Shown here: piece after piece, positions 10,873 to 22,561 of the stretch
Layout: each line of letters starts with the position of its first letter
How positions within the stretch are numbered: position 1 is the first letter of the stretch
Assembly (NCBI GenBank): GCA_049724395.1
Contig: JAUGWO010000301.1
Span: forward strand, 1 to 62,140
Length of the DNA: 62,140 bases
Origin: Spongospora subterranea f. sp. subterranea
Taxonomy: Eukaryota; Endomyxa: Phytomyxea; Phytomyxea; Plasmodiophorida
Reading direction: 5' to 3'
Notes under the pieces: generated by a model
What the model was told of the DNA's origin: nothing
Database searches by the model: none
Seen by the model: only the letters and a program-made list of their open reading frames with translations
Program-made: the position numbers and the translations under genes

Positions 10873-11273
10873 ATGGCACCACCCCATTTGATCAGCGACT
10901 TTTCATGCTTTTTCCCGTTCTCGCATCCAGAATATTGGTATGTGATGAGAAGATCAGGTGAGTTTCGGTTCTGCGCTTTGAAAGGCATTACACAACTGAT
11001 AAGTAGTGCCGAGTTTTGAAGAGAGAATTTACAAAACAGACGATACAGATTTCAAACGCGGTTCTTTATTGCCGGCTACCGATTTTCGGGTTGAAAATGG
11101 CGAGCGTTGGCGACTTGGCAATTGTTCTCGTACCTCTGTTGACGTGACATCCTAGAGCACTATCTCATGTTGCACTGTGACTTCAATCACAGGTTGTTGC
11201 AGGTGCAGCCCAGCCGATAAACAATTGCTGTATGTATTCTGTAACATATATATCATGCAGTCATAATACTTAA
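10873..11273 (+). CDS. Unknown spliced small protein, about 100 residues
   Basis: Exon 10873-10957 (MAPPHLISDFSCFF...) joins exon 11004-11143 through a 46-nt intron with strong sites (TCAG|gtgagt ... gataag|TAGTG). The second exon encodes a charged stretch, ERIYKTDDTDFKRGSLLP, and NGERWRLGNCSRTS. A third exon, 11193-11273, can follow through a 49-nt intron; otherwise translation ends at 11155. I recognise no family. Support is the splice-phase continuity and amino-acid composition only. Confidence 0.45.
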
Positions 11274-11352
11274 TCTCCATTATCACTGTCGTTTTACTTG
11301 ATTTGATATAATTGCTGGATTTTTTCAAGGCAAGCGAGTCCAGTGGACGTTG

Positions 11353-12645
11353 TCAGATAGGCTTGCTAGGACCATCTCCAGCATTGTAGGCGGTCAAAAT
11401 ATGAACGATGACAGAAAGCAACACCATCCCCAAATACCAACCCGATCGCCAACAACACTGCCGTATTGTGATTCTTGTTTGGGTCGGTAATTGATCAAGT
11501 GGTGAACTAAACTCCCGTTAATATTTAACATTCAGGCATTACGTATTTCCACCATTCATATTTGAGTAAAGGGGCGCCACCTCGGTGTTTCGGCATTCGT
11601 CGTATCGTTTCCGTACCAGCAGAAAATTTGGATTCATTTCGGTCAGATTATAACAATGGGGTGGGAACAGAAAAAATCAGCAGATAACAATACAATGCTA
11701 ATTCAATTTAGTCAGGTATCATCCCGTGGCGACATCCTTGACGAGGTAGGGATTTAGTATGTCTGTCCCGACATTTGTTGATATTTGCAGATGTGGTGCC
11801 TAGGTCTGAGTCGAAAGGCGAAAACATCTCAAGGAACTACGAACGTCCCCCAATGTGGTCCTGGCTTGCGTCTGCTTTTCATACGCCATAAGCGCATGAG
11901 TGAGATAAATTCGCAACGCCGCCCACAGGCTAAGCCGATTGCAATGCCAAAAGACCCTGAGATAAAGCCATTTAGACTCATTCAGAGTCCGCAAACTGTG
12001 AAGAGTGAGCCACATCAACAAAGCCTTTCCAGAGGTATCGACCGTGTTTGTCGCCACCTCAATGCGCAAAGCGCATTTATAACAAAATTCATTACGACTT
12101 CAGCATGGATGACGACTGAAAAAGAATTTTGGGTATAGTCGATCGCCACCGAATCATTGCCCTTAAACATGTTGGTTCCAGGAGTTATGCTTAAGAAAAA
12201 CTTTTCTGATGCCCAACAAAATGAAGGAGAGCATGATACGATACGGAAAGTCATTGTCGTTGTGGTTTAATGATCCCTCGGTTGGGAAAGGGTAGTCATC
12301 ATAAGATCCAATTACCGCAAAATACACTAACAAATACCGTGTTGGCACCACGGAATCCCCTTTTACCGTAACTGTCCCAGACTTTTAGCGTGAACCCATG
12401 TACTATTCAGTGTGTGTACTGTACCTATTGAGTAACCCTGACTGGGGGCCCATCCCAATTGGTTCGCAGCTGTCCGTTATTATTGTCGACTGGGATTTTC
12501 TGGGTCATAATGGAATCGAGATAGGGCAATTGGTGATCCCGTGTATTACATGTCGGAATTACTTTGGCGACTGAATCCTTTTGCCGCGGCCAAACCTCCT
12601 CAGGATGGCCAGACGTATTACCGTGGTCGGTTGGTACGTTCGGCA
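11353..12645 (-). CDS. Probable multi-pass membrane protein, structure unresolved
   Basis: Minus-strand frames across this stretch encode hydrophilic N-terminal sequence (HGNTSGHPEEVW), several hydrophobic helices (YRIMLSFILLGI, FSVVIHAEVVMNFVINAL, GFISGSFGIAIGLACG) and a C-terminal membrane helix ending NAGDGPSKPI, stop at 11353. An exon with LTEMNPNFLLVRKRYDECRN lies near 11560-11650. The last helix reads through only if one base of the G4/C4 run at 11428-11431 is discounted: AIGLVFG joins MVLLSVIVHILTAY. Exon borders in the middle could not be settled and other indels are possible. No family was recognised. Confidence 0.4.
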
Positions 12646-12771
12646 TCGACTTGCAGCTTTGAGAAACCGTCAACCTGAATTTGTTTTGCCCATAAACAGA
12701 CGAAAGTCTTACGGCTATCTATTCGTGATCTCCCGAGTTTTTCGGATCACAAACCTTCTACGACTCAGTCA

Positions 12772-14991
12772 ATGCTGAGTTTTGTTGCAAAAGATTCTGT
12801 TGCGACGGAAAATACTCTCGAAAATGTGAAATTGTTGCTTCTGCAGTCCTCGCAAGCGTTGCATCAAAACGAAATTACCATCAAGTTGGGTTCACTTTGC
12901 TATTAACTGCTCAGGTAGAGTGAGTCGTTGAGCACAGAACTCTGATGGCGGCCCGTGATAAATTTAAAGAAGAACGAGATAAACGACCGTCTCCCGAGGA
13001 ATTTGAGGTGCTTCATCGTCAGTTAAACGCCCAACTAGATCGAGCGAAACAGGATCGCATACAAATCAAGCAAATGCAAGATATTTCAGGCAAGCATGTG
13101 TTTTGAACATCAAAATGATTTCCAATACTGTTAACAGAAAAGCAGGAATCTGTTCTTGCTCAAACAGAACAAAGCTTGCTTGATGCTAACGCTGCTAGGA
13201 GTGATTTAGTGGGTAAAGTGAAGCTCTTGTCCGCTTCTTACGCCGACGTCCAATCCTTATCGAAGGTACATTTTCTTTGTTTTCCACTTCCTACCTGATT
13301 TTTGCATAAGGATTTGGCAAGGCAATTGACTCTTTCGAAAGAGGAAAATGCCAGATTATTAGAACAAATACACCTGAAAGATGAGGATCTACAGAAATGT
13401 TATCAAAGGGTGGTGATTACAGAGTCTAAGCTCAATATGCTGTGTCGTTAACATTTCAATAGTTGCAGACATCCATTTCGATGCAGGGCGAGCTTAGGAC
13501 CCAACTTGATACGAATGGCGCTATAGATCCATTCCTGAAGGTATGATGCCAACATTGCATCTTAATTATCGTTCATGCCAATTGGTTCAGGACAATCGTG
13601 AACTTGCTCATCTCACGAGGATATACTTGTCTGTCACCAGTGTCAAAGAAGACGACGTTTCCCCTGAAGACATGCTTCTCAGCATTGAGCAGCATATCAA
13701 TAATCAAAACATCAATGTTGGTGGCGTTGCTATTTTCCTCCTTTTTTGTAATAGTCCCCTTTTCAGGGCGTGCTTGGGGGCGAATATAGCTCGCTCATTA
13801 GCCGGATTTACTCCTGTTGCAACGGACGAGAGTGTAATGGTGCATCTTCGCTAGAAATGCTTCAATGTATTGCCAACGATCTATCAAACCAGCAGGTTAT
13901 CTTACACTACCCTTGCCTGATAAGAGTCTAAGCCAATTGTTAGTGTTATTGTAAATCTTCGGAAATCAATGCCAACATCGACACAAATGTTTCTGAGGGA
14001 TTTCGTTCAGCAGATTCTGAATTGTCTATTATTTCACATCTTTATTCGCGAATTCCTGACATATCAAACGACGATGTTGCCTCCGTTGGAGATATGATCA
14101 CCGCTATTGGGGATTGTCTTTCAGGCCGTCTGGACCGGACAGTAAATCTTCGTAGTCTCGTTTGCCGCTGCCATGGGCTCCTAAACTTTATATAGGCAAC
14201 GATGGCCCTGGTGGCCTCCGCGGTCGATCTTGATGTCACGTCCACATCGCAAAGTGAGTGTAACTCAGTCGTTTGTCGCAACGAATGTCAAGATCTTCGG
14301 TTGCAGGTTAGTGTTGCTGGCATAACGTGACAATATGTTTACGATATTTAGCTGAAAGATTCTTTGGACTCTTTGCGCGACCTAAAAGTGGAATCCAAAG
14401 AGTTGAAGGTCAGCTTGAGTCGTTTGCAAAATAAGGTATAATTTTTCAAGTCGTCACCACAGATTCCCTTATGCGCTTTTTAGTATGCGGAAACCGAGAG
14501 TCAACATTCTACTGCCGTAGAAGAACTGCAAAGGGTAACAAGTCGCTGTAATGCACTACAATTGCAGGTGAAGATTGTCAATTTGCTGGTTTTCTGCATC
14601 ACCTACTTTCATTTCACAGCTAGATACATCTATCAGTTCGTCTTCAACTTCTCAGTGTGGCATATGTGAGTCACGAAATCTCATGCTGAGAGAATTGGAA
14701 GAACAGGTGCTCTCCGCACTTCAAGATTCAGAACTCCTGCAGGTAAAGTGCATGGTTTAGAAACCACATTTTTGATTGCACCTATACTGGGAATTCCAGG
14801 CTCAAATGATAGAATTACGTGGAACAGTTGCTGAGCAAACGGCAGCGTTAGAGGAAAAGGATTTCAGGATTGCTCAATTGCAAATACTATCACATTCACC
14901 GCGTTTACCAATTATTGATGAAAATTCTCCCTGGCAACCAAGCCAGACCTCAATGTGTGAAATTTCGACAAAGTTCACGACTAATGTATAA
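12772..14991 (+). CDS. Many-exon coiled-coil protein with CxxC motif
   Basis: About 13 short exons join in phase through introns of 35-60 nt, starting at 12772 (MLSFVAKDSVATENTLEN) and ending TAA at 14991, for roughly 500 residues. Most exons end in CAG or AAG before gtannn. The first intron is only 35 nt (12890-12924) and the second (from 13090) appears to use a GC donor (TCAG|gcaag). The product is nearly all coiled coil (ESVLAQTEQSLLDANAARSD, LKDSLDSLRDLKVESKELKV). One Cys-rich knuckle, QCGICESRNLMLRELEEQ, lies near the C-terminus and another cluster, ECNSVVCRNECQDL, before it. A cytoskeletal or tethering role is plausible but not shown. I do not recognise a named family. Confidence 0.65.
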
Positions 14992-15670
14992 AATGGTGTT
15001 ATAATATACATTTAGATGTGTGTCATGAGGTTCGTCAAACACAGCGTTGAACCAGATACCTATATAATTACTTTTTTTTTGCAACATCTCCACAAGGAAG
15101 TTTTACATGGACATTAGCGCCGCTGATTTTAATGTAAACAGCTACCTTGATCAACGGAACCCCTGAACTGTAATTACTTTTGATCATCAGAGAGTGCCAA
15201 AGAAAATCATGCAGACGAGATAGTGTCGTGACTAAAAGCCGGATCACCTGACCATATTGGACATCGATACATGAGCGATCGCTTTGTCAACAAATCAACG
15301 ACCCGTTGGATGCATGGAATTTCCTACTCGTACTGCCGCTACTTCTTCTATCCGGGGCCAACCCGCTGTGCTTCGATGATGTTGGTTTCTTCATTGTTTC
15401 ACTGCAATAGTGTCGTGGTTGTGCATGTTCTTCGCGCGTCGACGTACTGCTCATGAATGCTGTTGATCGACGTGGTCCCACTGGCAACAGTCAAGCCAAA
15501 TGTTAAGCTGGTTCATGGCGAAGCTGGGCTTGACCCCCCCGTTTGTTGAGTCACGTCCACGGGGTCGCATCAACAAGGACGGGTTGCTTCCGCTTGACCG
15601 AGCAACTCGTGCGCCTTGGGATCTCAACTCAGTAGTACTGTATCTGCTCAGTTTGGTTCTTCAGACCTCC
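14992..15670. other. Intergenic, no clear gene
   Basis: A T-rich tract near 15070 and several short unconvincing frames. The frame of the SET gene stays open back to an ATG at 15500, so its first exon may begin here. Confidence 0.4.
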
Positions 15671-17356
15671 ATGTCCATGAAGCAACGATCTTCCGCGACC
15701 AAAGCCGAAAAAACGTTGCAGGATTCTGGGAATGACGCTGGTAGCACCTCGAAGGCCGGTCCCGACGAGCACGTTGTGGAGAGATCGCCTCGTTATGCGA
15801 CATTATCTGCTGATAACAAGTCAATGAAGCTTGGAGCCGTGCCACCGTTGACGACGATAAAATGGAAGGCGAATGCGTTGACCGGTTTGATGGGGGCGCT
15901 ATTATGTCTTCTGATAGCGTTCGGAGTCTTCATGGTTAAACGACCCTTGGTCGAAGTTGAACATATGGAGAATGAAGACTTGGGCGACATATCTACACTG
16001 GTTGAATGGGTTGAAAAAAACGGCGGCGACGTAAATGGTGTCGAAATCTATGAGGATGAACATGGCGACCGTGGCATCATGTCAAATCGGGAGTTAGAAG
16101 AAGGGGAAGATATAGCTATCATACCGTCAAAATTGGTTATCGATGAAAAGACAGTTCGTAACGACCCAACAGTGCGGAAAGTTATGGAAATACTCGGAGA
16201 TCTTGATGAAATAGGTCATCCTGTTTTGCTGTCCCTTTTCACTAATCTGACCTGTTATTTCAGCGGAAATGACCGTTTTTCTACTAGCTAGGGCCAATGA
16301 CCCAAAGTGGAGCACCTACATCAACACCCTACCGGAATCTCCAACAACGCCGCTGTTTTGGGAAGAAGAAGATATCAAGCTAATGCAAGGATCGATGATA
16401 ATTGAAATGCTCTCTGATCTGGAAGATATTCTATCGGAACAATTCGCCGCCGTTTCCCAGGTGATTCCTCATTTGACCCTTGACCAGTATACTCTGACCT
16501 GGGCGAACGTCAACGGTTAGCCAATATTTATCACGTGAGAGGACTTAACACTGATCGCCTGGCGTATTTACAGCTCGCATTTTCGCGCTTGATAAAGATG
16601 GCGATAAAGTTTCTGCACTTCTGCCCTTTATAGATATGGTTAATCACGATGGCGAGCCGAATGTTGCGATCGGCTATAATGCAGACCTTGATTCTGTCGT
16701 CATGTCTACGCTGAGTGGGATTTCGGCAAACGATGCACTTTCCTCGTTCTATTACAATGCAAGGTAAAAACAGGTTTTTAGATTGTCATTTGCTGAGAGG
16801 CTGAGAACGCTTATTGTGATCCTGTAGCAATTCATATCATCTCTTCTTCCAAGGATTTACTTTAGCCGACAACGATGATCATCTGTCGTGCGAGATATCT
16901 TCTGGAGACGCCTCGTGTCTGTTTGAAACCGTTGGGGAAAACCCGGATTTCTACGAGTCATTTGTCGACTGTATCGAATCGCTACGAACAACTGATTCAA
17001 CTCCTGTGAACAATGATAAATCCGCTCTGGCGCTAGTAGCAGAGTCGACCATGACATCGTTGAAGCAGTTTCCTAATTCAATCGAAGAGGATGAGGAGCT
17101 GCTAGAATCAGAAGATCTCACTGATCTTCAAATCAATGCAGTTCGAGCTAGGCGCGACGAGAAGCTGTGCCTGAAAAAGGTCAGGTTGTTCTCTGAAGAC
17201 GTACGAAATGCAATGGAGACTGGATTGTGGGATGATATTGATCGAGTTGTTGCCTTGTCTCCAGAAGGGACGGCGTACATACGATCATTGAAAACCGTGA
17301 CCGCTACCACTTCAACAACCGGCGAAACCATTGAGTCCAGTATTGATCTGATTTAA
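15671..17356 (+). CDS. Membrane-anchored SET-domain protein methyltransferase (SETD3/Rubisco-LSMT type)
   Basis: Exons 15671-16214, 16264-16515, 16574-16763 and 16828-17356 join in frame. A single hydrophobic helix (LMGALLCLLIAFGVFMV) follows a 70-residue polar N-terminus, so it looks like a type II membrane protein. The SET domain is split by an insert, as in SETD3/SETD6/LSMT: RGIMSNRELEEGEDIAIIPS, then FLLARANDPKWSTYINTLP, LLPFIDMVNHDGEPN (the NH of the AdoMet-binding core), and SNSYHLFFQGFTLADN. A Rubis-subs-bind-like helical domain ends the protein (SLKQFPNSIEEDEELLES). The family methylates lysine or histidine side chains. The membrane anchor is unusual for it. An in-frame ATG at 15500 would add 57 residues. 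AATAAA lies at 17368. Confidence 0.85.
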
Positions 17357-17440
17357 TCTAGCCTTTGAATAAAATCGGCTAATGTCCATTCACGTGCCGG
17401 GTGTTGACAAATGTCTTGCGTTGTATTGTCAGGGTACAAA

Positions 17441-19017
17441 TTAGGCTGATTCGGCAGTTGGGCATAAACCAGGAAGAATCATATCTAAATATGTAAGAAC
17501 TGTATCGGCGACAAGATCGCTGTCTTTCATGACAAACGCATGCTTCACATCAAGAAGATCGTCATATACGATATGAGTCGCTCCCGGAATTGAGCTCCGA
17601 AGGTGCTCCATTAGGGTAACCCCGACCTGCACGTTGATTAGCTAAAGAAAAATATCTCGGTCATAAAAACCGACGTATGGGTCTGATCTTGTGAATAAAA
17701 ATAGAGAGCTATCACTGTGTTTGGTAAGCGCTTTAACTTGTGACTGATTGAATTCACGAATTTGTCTCAGCTCATGATTCACTAAGGAGAACCCATTCCG
17801 AACTATAGAAACAAATTAGAAGATGCTGAAGATGAAGAGCATCCTCAACTACCAGAGTGTGAGTTGAAATGATCTCCGATCATTGTGGCTTCATCTTGAA
17901 TTGAAGGCAACAGCTTGGACAATAAGAGCTTGATTGGCGAAGGAATTAAGGAAATACAGAACCCAAGCGATTCATACAAAATCGGGGTTCTAAGAACCTT
18001 GACCGGCCAAGACCTGAGAAAGTCCCACAAGGTTGAGCAGAGGGTTCGTCAAAGTAAGAAGGCACATAACACTTCAAGATTGCAAAGAGCTGGGAACAAG
18101 AACACATTGCTGACTATTGGAAGGTCCGGTCGTTGGTTCAATATTTCCATAACCTAGGAACCGTCAACAGATCTGAATGTCAAAAAAAGACAGCACACCA
18201 TGTAGGCGCCGACGGAATGTCCAAGGAGCACAAGCTTGGTTTCGGGATCCTTCGCAAGGATTGACTCCATATAGGAGATTTTTAACGATATCTGTTCATC
18301 AAGCTGCACAGTTCAATTGAAAAAAGGTATCACACCAATGGATATTGCGACAAACACTGAACAATCTCCCGTTATTATGGTCTTTGAAACTAAACCCGGC
18401 ATGGCCCACTATATGAATAACTCAATGAACGACTGACACGTCGTATGATAAAAGTGGTCCTGTACCTGCATGAACCGAAATCGTATCTTGCAATCGGTTG
18501 GCAAGCTGCTCCATGAACCGGCGATAGAACGGTAAAACCGACGGATTTCCTGCATACCGACAAAAGGGTCAGATGCAGCTGCCGCCAAGGCTATTGCGGG
18601 TCAGCAAGATTTTTCGCAAAAATACTAGGAAGAACGACACCACATCCACAAAGAGTCGTTTGCGATAATGAGCTCACCGGGGAATACAACTACTGTATGA
18701 GATGATTTGGCGGTGGAACCTGACAGTGGAGCGGGCTCCTTGATTAACACGTCTGTGACGATATGCTCATCGCCAAGTGGAAGCGATACGCTCCTCATGT
18801 CGATTCGTGACCGGGATTCCGGTCCCGCGGGCTGTGCAAAGGGTTCCGCCATCGCCATTGTTGTCAGAAACGGAATCTTGGCCTGGACTGCCTTGCAGAC
18901 TTTACCCAGCGCGGAGATTTTCATCAAGTCTAGAGCACTCTGGAGGAAACCGTTCCCGATTCCCGACCGCATTTCTCCAAAGTGATTTTGATGTCCGCCG
19001 TTGCCCTTTGAATACAC
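17441..19017 (-). CDS. LDAH-like lipid-droplet-associated serine hydrolase
   Basis: Spliced minus-strand gene with an alpha/beta-hydrolase fold. The first exon ends in TVVVFP and joins the next to give VVFPGNPSVLPFYRRFMEQL, the LDAH oxyanion-loop signature (IPGNPG...FY..F). A later exon has the nucleophile elbow LVLLGHSVGAYMV. Another carries PYVGFYDRD, the acid region, and the last exon has DVKHAFVMKDSDLVADTV with the catalytic histidine, stop at 17441. The family (DUF2305) acts on lipid droplets in sterol or triglyceride turnover. The start at 19017 is the first ATG of an open exon and may not be the true one. Exon borders between 17640 and 18180 were not all resolved. Confidence 0.82.
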
Positions 19018-19798
19018 TTAAGGGAATAATTCGGAGCAGCAAAAACACCCCCCCTTCGATGCAAAAAAAAGGAAACTCTAACCAACGTTAATTTATGAGA
19101 CCCTGTCTGCCAGTTATTAGCGCTTAACATTTTCTTGTACGAAGATGGATCAAAAGCTCAAAACGTAGCCTGGAGAGTTCGAAACACCGCCTTTTTCCAC
19201 CAGAAACCTCGTCCCCGACACCAAAATGAGCTTGTAACGCTTGTACGACATTGACACGATCACTAATAATTACACAACGAACAGAAAAACGCAAAACGGT
19301 GAAAATTTCAGTTCTCGAAGCGTCTTGTTTCCATGAACTGATTGCATAGAAGAGAAGGTGCTACTTGAGCGATTCGAGGACATGTTTTCAAAACATCCTT
19401 AGAGTTTGGTGGGGTGAAATGCATTCACTTTCTATTCAGTGACCATAGACCAGATTTACTGCTCACCATTGTGATGGATTTCTTTCTCCTATCGCACTTC
19501 TGCTACGTTGAGTAACTTGCCGCTCGGGGACGCGTAGGGTTGAGGTTGGCCATCATCAAACGGGAGTTGGATACGAGACAGGTTCATTGTGTGGTAAACT
19601 GGAAACGCTTCTCGTTCACATTAACCCTTGTCACTATTTCATGGCCAGCCTCGACCTTGCGCATCCCGCTCTGCAAGTGAATTGCTTGTGCACGCGCCAC
19701 TAAGACCCTTCCCAAATCTGTGTATATACGACGTTGAAGGTTTCATTGCGACTCGTTGATTTCCAAAAAGGCTCCTGTAAGGTGTTTGTATAGTGATT
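19018..19798. other. Intergenic, no gene seen
   Basis: Contains short A- and C-runs (19050-19075) and no frame with recognisable coding character on either strand. Confidence 0.5.
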
Positions 19799-19960
19799 AT
19801 GATTGCCAAGCGCATCATCAAGATCGTGATGCTCACTTGTTTGATGTTGTCGGGTTTTGCCGATCGTGATTTTGAAAGCGTTCCTGATGGCCAATGCCCA
19901 AACGGATACCGATTTTCTTCAAGGGCAAAAGCTTGCATTCAAGACGCCATTATGAATTGA
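19799..19960 (+). CDS. Small secreted cysteine-containing peptide candidate
   Basis: A 53-residue frame begins MIAKRIIKIVMLTCLMLSGF, a clear signal peptide with a basic n-region, hydrophobic h-region and likely cleavage after GFA. The mature part is about 32 residues and has two cysteines in C-P-N-G-Y-R-F-(x6)-A-C, which resembles the last strand pair of type-2 chitin-binding modules (CPxGxxF...C). It is intronless and too short for certainty. No neighbour gives functional context. Confidence 0.45.
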   Translation: MIAKRIIKIVMLTCLMLSGFADRDFESVPDGQCPNGYRFSSRAKACIQDAIMN

Positions 19961-20383
19961 TGATCGCAAGTCTATACACAATCAGTTGCAATATCCGGAT
20001 ATATTCAAGCTGTTTACTTCGATCGGATATAAGATAAACTACTAGATTTTGCCCCGATTCCTGACAATGATTGTTAATGTAGACGAGTAATGAATACTTC
20101 TCGATTTGAATGAGTAGTGAGACGCGAGAGCCTGATCGCACCTTTGGACTCGGGCTGCCGAGTAACGATAGAGTCTGATCGCCCTGAACTCACGAGTCTG
20201 ATCGCGGAGAGCCTGGTCGCGCTTCTCGACTCGGGCTCGGGCTCACGGTGAGTCGGTGACTCGTAATTGGCGCGCGGATTCCAATTTTGATTACTTGGGG
20301 TATCGGTTGGCAATTTAGCGGACGGCAAACAACCCGCTGACGCGCCTTGCTCAGTTTGGTTTATCTGAAGCGCCCTTCTGGTA
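19961..20383. other. Intergenic with GACTCG/CGAGTC-rich patch
   Basis: Positions 20105-20265 contain many irregular copies of a GAGTC/GACTC motif in both orientations (for example cctgatcgcacctttggact, then cgcggagagcctggtcgcgc). It may be a degenerate minisatellite or a regulatory patch upstream of the gene at 20384. Confidence 0.35.
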
Positions 20384-22508
20384 ATGGTATTAGTGCTGTC
20401 TGAAGATGAAACATTGGTCCGCTTGGGTCGTTATTACCCGGATCTACCGTTTCGCAGCCTAAAATCCGCCACTCCCGTTCAAATTCTGACCGCATTCAAC
20501 GCTCTTATTTTGAAAATCGATGGGGGATTGAATTTTTGCTTCTCGACCGTCAATGAGCGAACCCATCAGCGATTTCTCGCGTAAGCCCATCAGATCAAGT
20601 TTGTTGTTTAGTTTTTGATGCTCTTGTAATCACGGCCAGTATACCAAACTCTGCGTCTGTTTTAGGTCAATGGATGCTCTTAATTTGAAGGCTTCTGCTC
20701 CATCACTGGCAGCTCTGGTCCGGATCGATAAATCCGCCCTGCAGCTTGCGTTCAACGCTCTCCTCGACAAAATTGAACAAAGTCGTGATCCGAAGCCTAG
20801 ACCGCAGGCAGTACTCCTTCGATTTGTTTCCGTTTATATTAATGACGATGGTTTTCAAATCTATAGGATGTTGCACAATCTTTTCTAGAAGTGCTTGGAA
20901 ATACGAACCAACGTTCACCACCGAAACGGTCTCGTCGTGCTAGCATGGCTGTAGGCGGGGGAACGACCCTGGGGAAAATCTCTGGCTCACGCCGAACCAG
21001 CTTGATGTTAACGGGAACTTTAAAAAACATGGCGTCGTCGCGTCGTACCAGTATGGCAATGAGGCGAACGTCAACCGCGTTCAAGTCGGCGACTTTACCC
21101 ACCGACACCGCGCTATTGAACCCGGTTACTCTTAAGAAAGCCAGCCACATCGATAATAAGTTTTCCAAGGAGAATAACGACAGTACTGTCCCTTGCGTCG
21201 AACAGTTGTTTGACGACGAACACGATCCCTTTGAAACCAAAAGTAATCATGTACTGTTCTGCAGGGTTTTTTTGGCAATGCTGTTTTTTTGTTTAAAGTT
21301 GTTGTTTACAATAGTTTCGATCGTAGCGTCCAATGAATGAATTTCGATTTCAGAAAATTTTTCATTTCTTACCAATCTTGATTTGTTTGTTGTAATGGTG
21401 GCCCTTTTGACAGCAATGCTCATCAGCACGCCTGTGCTCCCGAGCAGGTCGAAGCCTACTAGGCCAACGTCATCTTTGTCCGCTCTTCCCATTACATCTT
21501 CAAATGCTCTCATCGCCGACAACGCAGAGGAATCTGACGCGTTTATAACCAAAGGTTTGCAATGTTAAAAAAGTTGACCGATTTAATCAACGTTCCGTGG
21601 TTCCTCAAATTTTCTGTTTTGTTTTGTCAAATATTTGTCTGCTCAAACTACATAATTTGACGTGGAAGTTTGTATTCGCAGCCTTGTTAGCGAGGACGCC
21701 ATGCAATGTGGGTCGGAATTCAAAAGTTGTGTTACAAGAATGTCTCCCACCTGAAGTAATCCAGTTAATGGATTCTCTGCCCAAAGAACACATTGTTCCG
21801 CGTGCTGTGAATTTCTCTCCGGTCCCGCCACGTTCTGCAACGGTAACGCTGTTGTCCGACGATGACGATGTACCTATTAGGGCAATGGCTGCGCTCAGGC
21901 TCAACGCCAAAAAAGGTACCAATCTCTATCATTGCTTTGAGTGGTCGTCCAATATTGTTTGTTAGCAATTTCTTTGAAAGGATCATCAGCAAACGAGTGC
22001 GCACAGACAGACGGTGACAAAGCAGATTCGCGACTGATTGATGAAAGTACATCATAACCTTCCATATGTTTCGTCCCTTTATTGAACTGTTTTATCAGAC
22101 TTTGACCGATCTGCAACGAAGGAAAGTCGTGCACCGAAAAAGCCGACCTCTGAAACGACCTCAGGCAGAGACACTAAACTGGCTGGGAAAAGTTCGAAAG
22201 AAAACCGGGACCCTATTCCGGAAGATGAGGATAGGAAAAAGTCGGGGAGAAAGACAAAGTCAACACGCGAATCCAGGAGGTTGGCTCGTGAGCAGCGTTT
22301 AAAAGAGCTGGAGTCAACGCCCGTGAAAACCGGATCAGCGGAGTTGAAGCTGATGATCGACACAATGCAGAATGACCTCACTGCGTTGAAAGAACGCTAC
22401 GACAGTCTGGCAGTTGACGACGTCGACGGCTCGATTGTAATACGTGATGGGCGTTTGCGCCGGATCAGCGCCTATATTTCGAAATGGAAAGATCGCAGGT
22501 CTTCCTGA
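20384..22508 (+). CDS. Basic, largely disordered protein with RRxS sites, unknown function
   Basis: Seven exons join perfectly in phase: 20384-20580, 20666-20810, 20867-21242, 21414-21554, 21682-21915, 21966-22046 and 22099-22508, giving 527 residues. The N-terminal 100 residues are helical with two related LTAFNALILKI / LQLAFNALLDKI segments. The middle has repeated basophilic kinase sites (SRRAS, SRRTS twice) and a KEN-like SKENRDP. The C-terminal 130 residues are charged helix (STRESRRLAREQRLKELEST, MIDTMQNDLTALKERYDSL). This pattern suits a cell-cycle or spindle-associated phosphoprotein, but no family was recognised. Introns of 130-170 nt here are longer than the local norm. Confidence 0.7.
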
Positions 22509-22561
22509 AAGCTTAAATACATTAAACTCTATTAAAGCCCTATTGTAAACACTGAATAGTT

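Noticed and set aside
20105-20265. Regular minisatellite
   Set aside because: GAGTC/GACTC motifs are irregularly spaced and in mixed orientation, so no consistent unit could be defined.
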